In this document: positions 5,473 to 5,777 of the stretch, piece after piece | Position numbering within the stretch: position 1 is the stretch's first letter | How the letters are laid out: the number at the start of each line of letters is the position of its first letter | Source: Bacteroidota bacterium | GTDB taxonomy: Bacteria > Bacteroidota > Ignavibacteria > Ignavibacteriales > Ignavibacteriaceae | Assembly: GCA_021793635.1 (NCBI GenBank) | Contig: JAJYSI010000237.1 | Span: forward strand, 1-5,777 | DNA: 5,777 nt | Reading direction: 5' to 3' | Position numbers and translations under genes: made by a program | Notes under the pieces: model-generated | Told to the model about the DNA's origin: nothing | Seen by the model: only the letters and a program-made list of their open reading frames with translations | The model's database searches: none

Positions 5473-5565
5473 AAAGCGATGGAGTTCGCTTTTTATCTCG
5501 AAATTATTCGGGATAATTCCGCTTCGGCGGGGAACTGCCTTCCTCATAGGCTAATAACTCCTACC
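5473..5565 (+). promoter_or_regulatory. Fluoride riboswitch (crcB motif), copy 3, with extra hairpins
   Basis: Stem AAAGCGA/UCGCUUU (5473-5479 with 5486-5492) carries the loop UGGAGU, whose GGAGU pairs perfectly with ACUCC (5557-5561). The aptamer continues at AACUGCCU (5533-5540), with GCCU/AGGC as second stem, and ends CUAAUAACUCCUACC (5551-5565). Between the two stems about 38 extra bases fold as two more hairpins: UUATCTCGAA/TTCGGGATAA (5493-5516, ten pairs including one G-U) and CCGC-UUCG-GCGG (5519-5530). Copies 1 and 2 have only a short joiner there. The core signatures are intact, so ligand binding is probably kept. The next gene, starting at 5642, resembles a hydrogenase-4/formate hydrogenlyase membrane subunit, a gene class I recall as a known partner of this motif. 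Confidence 0.92.
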
Positions 5566-5585
5566 ATTTTTAGGTTGGAGTTATT
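5553..5585 (+). promoter_or_regulatory. Expression-platform hairpin competing with the riboswitch 3 pseudoknot
   Basis: AATAACTCC (5553-5561) pairs perfectly with GGAGTTATT (5577-5585), and ACC/GGT adds three inner pairs past a T-T mismatch. The left arm is the aptamer's own pseudoknot strand, so hairpin and ligand-bound aptamer exclude each other. A clean U-tract does not follow. A rival pairing TTGGAG (5575-5580) with CTCCAA (5601-5606) could serve as the alternative fold. Confidence 0.6.
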
Positions 5586-5641
5586 CATTTCTCAGAATAC
5601 CTCCAAAAACTATAAGCCTGAATTAAATAGAGATAAAATGT

Positions 5642-5777
5642 ATGCTTTTATCACTAAGTATATTACAATTGCTCTATATAGCTATTTTAGCGCCATTAAC
5701 AATCGGCATAATACGCAAGCTTGAAGAAGTTGTCGAATCTAAAAAGGGTCCGAGTATTTTCCAGGAATATTACGACT
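5642..5777 (+). CDS. HycD/HyfC/NuoH-like membrane subunit, N-terminus only
   Basis: From ATG at 5642 the frame is open to the window end (45 codons). It has a hydrophobic start (MLLSLSILQLLYIAIL), then APLTIGIIRKLEE and KKGPSIFQEYYD. This follows the N-terminus of hydrogenase-4 subunit C and formate hydrogenlyase subunit 4 ('aPLl.GitR..rAr...RRGP.i.QeYrD') and, more distantly, complex I subunit NuoH. These proteins form the membrane arm base that couples a hydrogenase or dehydrogenase to ion pumping. The second basic position, usually arginine pairs before GP, is KK here. An in-frame TAA at 5624 limits the start; AGAGA lies seven bases upstream as a weak binding site. An ATG at 5638 opens another frame without family similarity. 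The gene lies 76 bases after riboswitch 3. Whether it belongs to a full hyf-like, Mrp-like or complex I-like cluster cannot be seen. Confidence 0.75.
   Translation, partial: MLLSLSILQLLYIAILAPLTIGIIRKLEEVVESKKGPSIFQEYYD

Noticed and set aside
1177..5565. The three similar blocks as a mobile repeat, CRISPR-like repeat or attachment sites
   Set aside because: The conserved bases match the crcB motif, each copy has a stem and pseudoknot partner with pairing kept, and each points at a gene start. A riboswitch explains all of this.
5467..5724. 85-codon plus-strand frame
   Set aside because: It runs through riboswitch 3 and out of frame into the HyfC-like gene. The family match lies in the frame starting at 5642.

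Overview
The window is AT-rich. Several features point to a member of the Bacteroidota/Ignavibacteria/Chlorobi neighbourhood. Promoters fit a TTG-N18-20-TAnnTTTG pattern (the Bacteroidetes -33/-7 type). Short CCTGCC...GGCAGG palindromes have entered a coding frame as LPxGQA, which I associate with Ignavibacteria-type genomes. The encoded proteins look like that group. This assignment is an inference; there is no rRNA or marker gene here.

The dominant feature is not a protein. Three separate copies of the fluoride riboswitch (crcB motif) lie within about 4.4 kb, each at the predicted 5' end of a different transcript. All share the loop hairpin GCGATGGNGTTCGC and the 3' strand CTAATAACTCCTACC. 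Copy 1 (1177-1237, minus) leads crcB (a Fluc fluoride channel) plus a DUF190 gene. Copy 2 (4526-4582, minus) leads two overlapping MutS-like ATPase genes. Copy 3 (5473-5565, plus) leads a gene cut by the window end, whose first 45 residues look like the HycD/HyfC/NuoH membrane subunit of hydrogenase-4/formate hydrogenlyase or complex I-like enzymes. Each aptamer starts 2 to 4 bases after a TAnnTTTG element, so transcription probably begins at the aptamer itself.

Layout from left to right: the first codons of an unidentified minus-strand gene with its own promoter (1-93); a frameshifted relic of a small drug/metabolite transporter (146-393); DUF190 (390-752) and crcB (754-1137); riboswitch 1 and its promoter (to 1268); two MutS-like paralogs (1325-2893 and 2890-4470) joined by an ATGA overlap; riboswitch 2 and its promoter (to 4614); a divergent secreted HAD acid phosphatase (4699-5388) that has no riboswitch; an AT-only terminator-like hairpin; then promoter 3, riboswitch 3 and the HyfC-like start.

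Reading: this is a fluoride-response locus. Fluoride binding would switch on fluoride export (CrcB, possibly modulated by the PII-like DUF190 protein), a MutS-like ATPase pair of unknown job, and a membrane oxidoreductase or ion-pumping complex. From memory, the crcB motif has been reported before upstream of mutS-type and formate hydrogenlyase genes, so the individual links have precedent. Less ordinary are the three-in-one arrangement, the asymmetric ATPase sites of the MutS pair, and the extra hairpins inserted in riboswitch 3.
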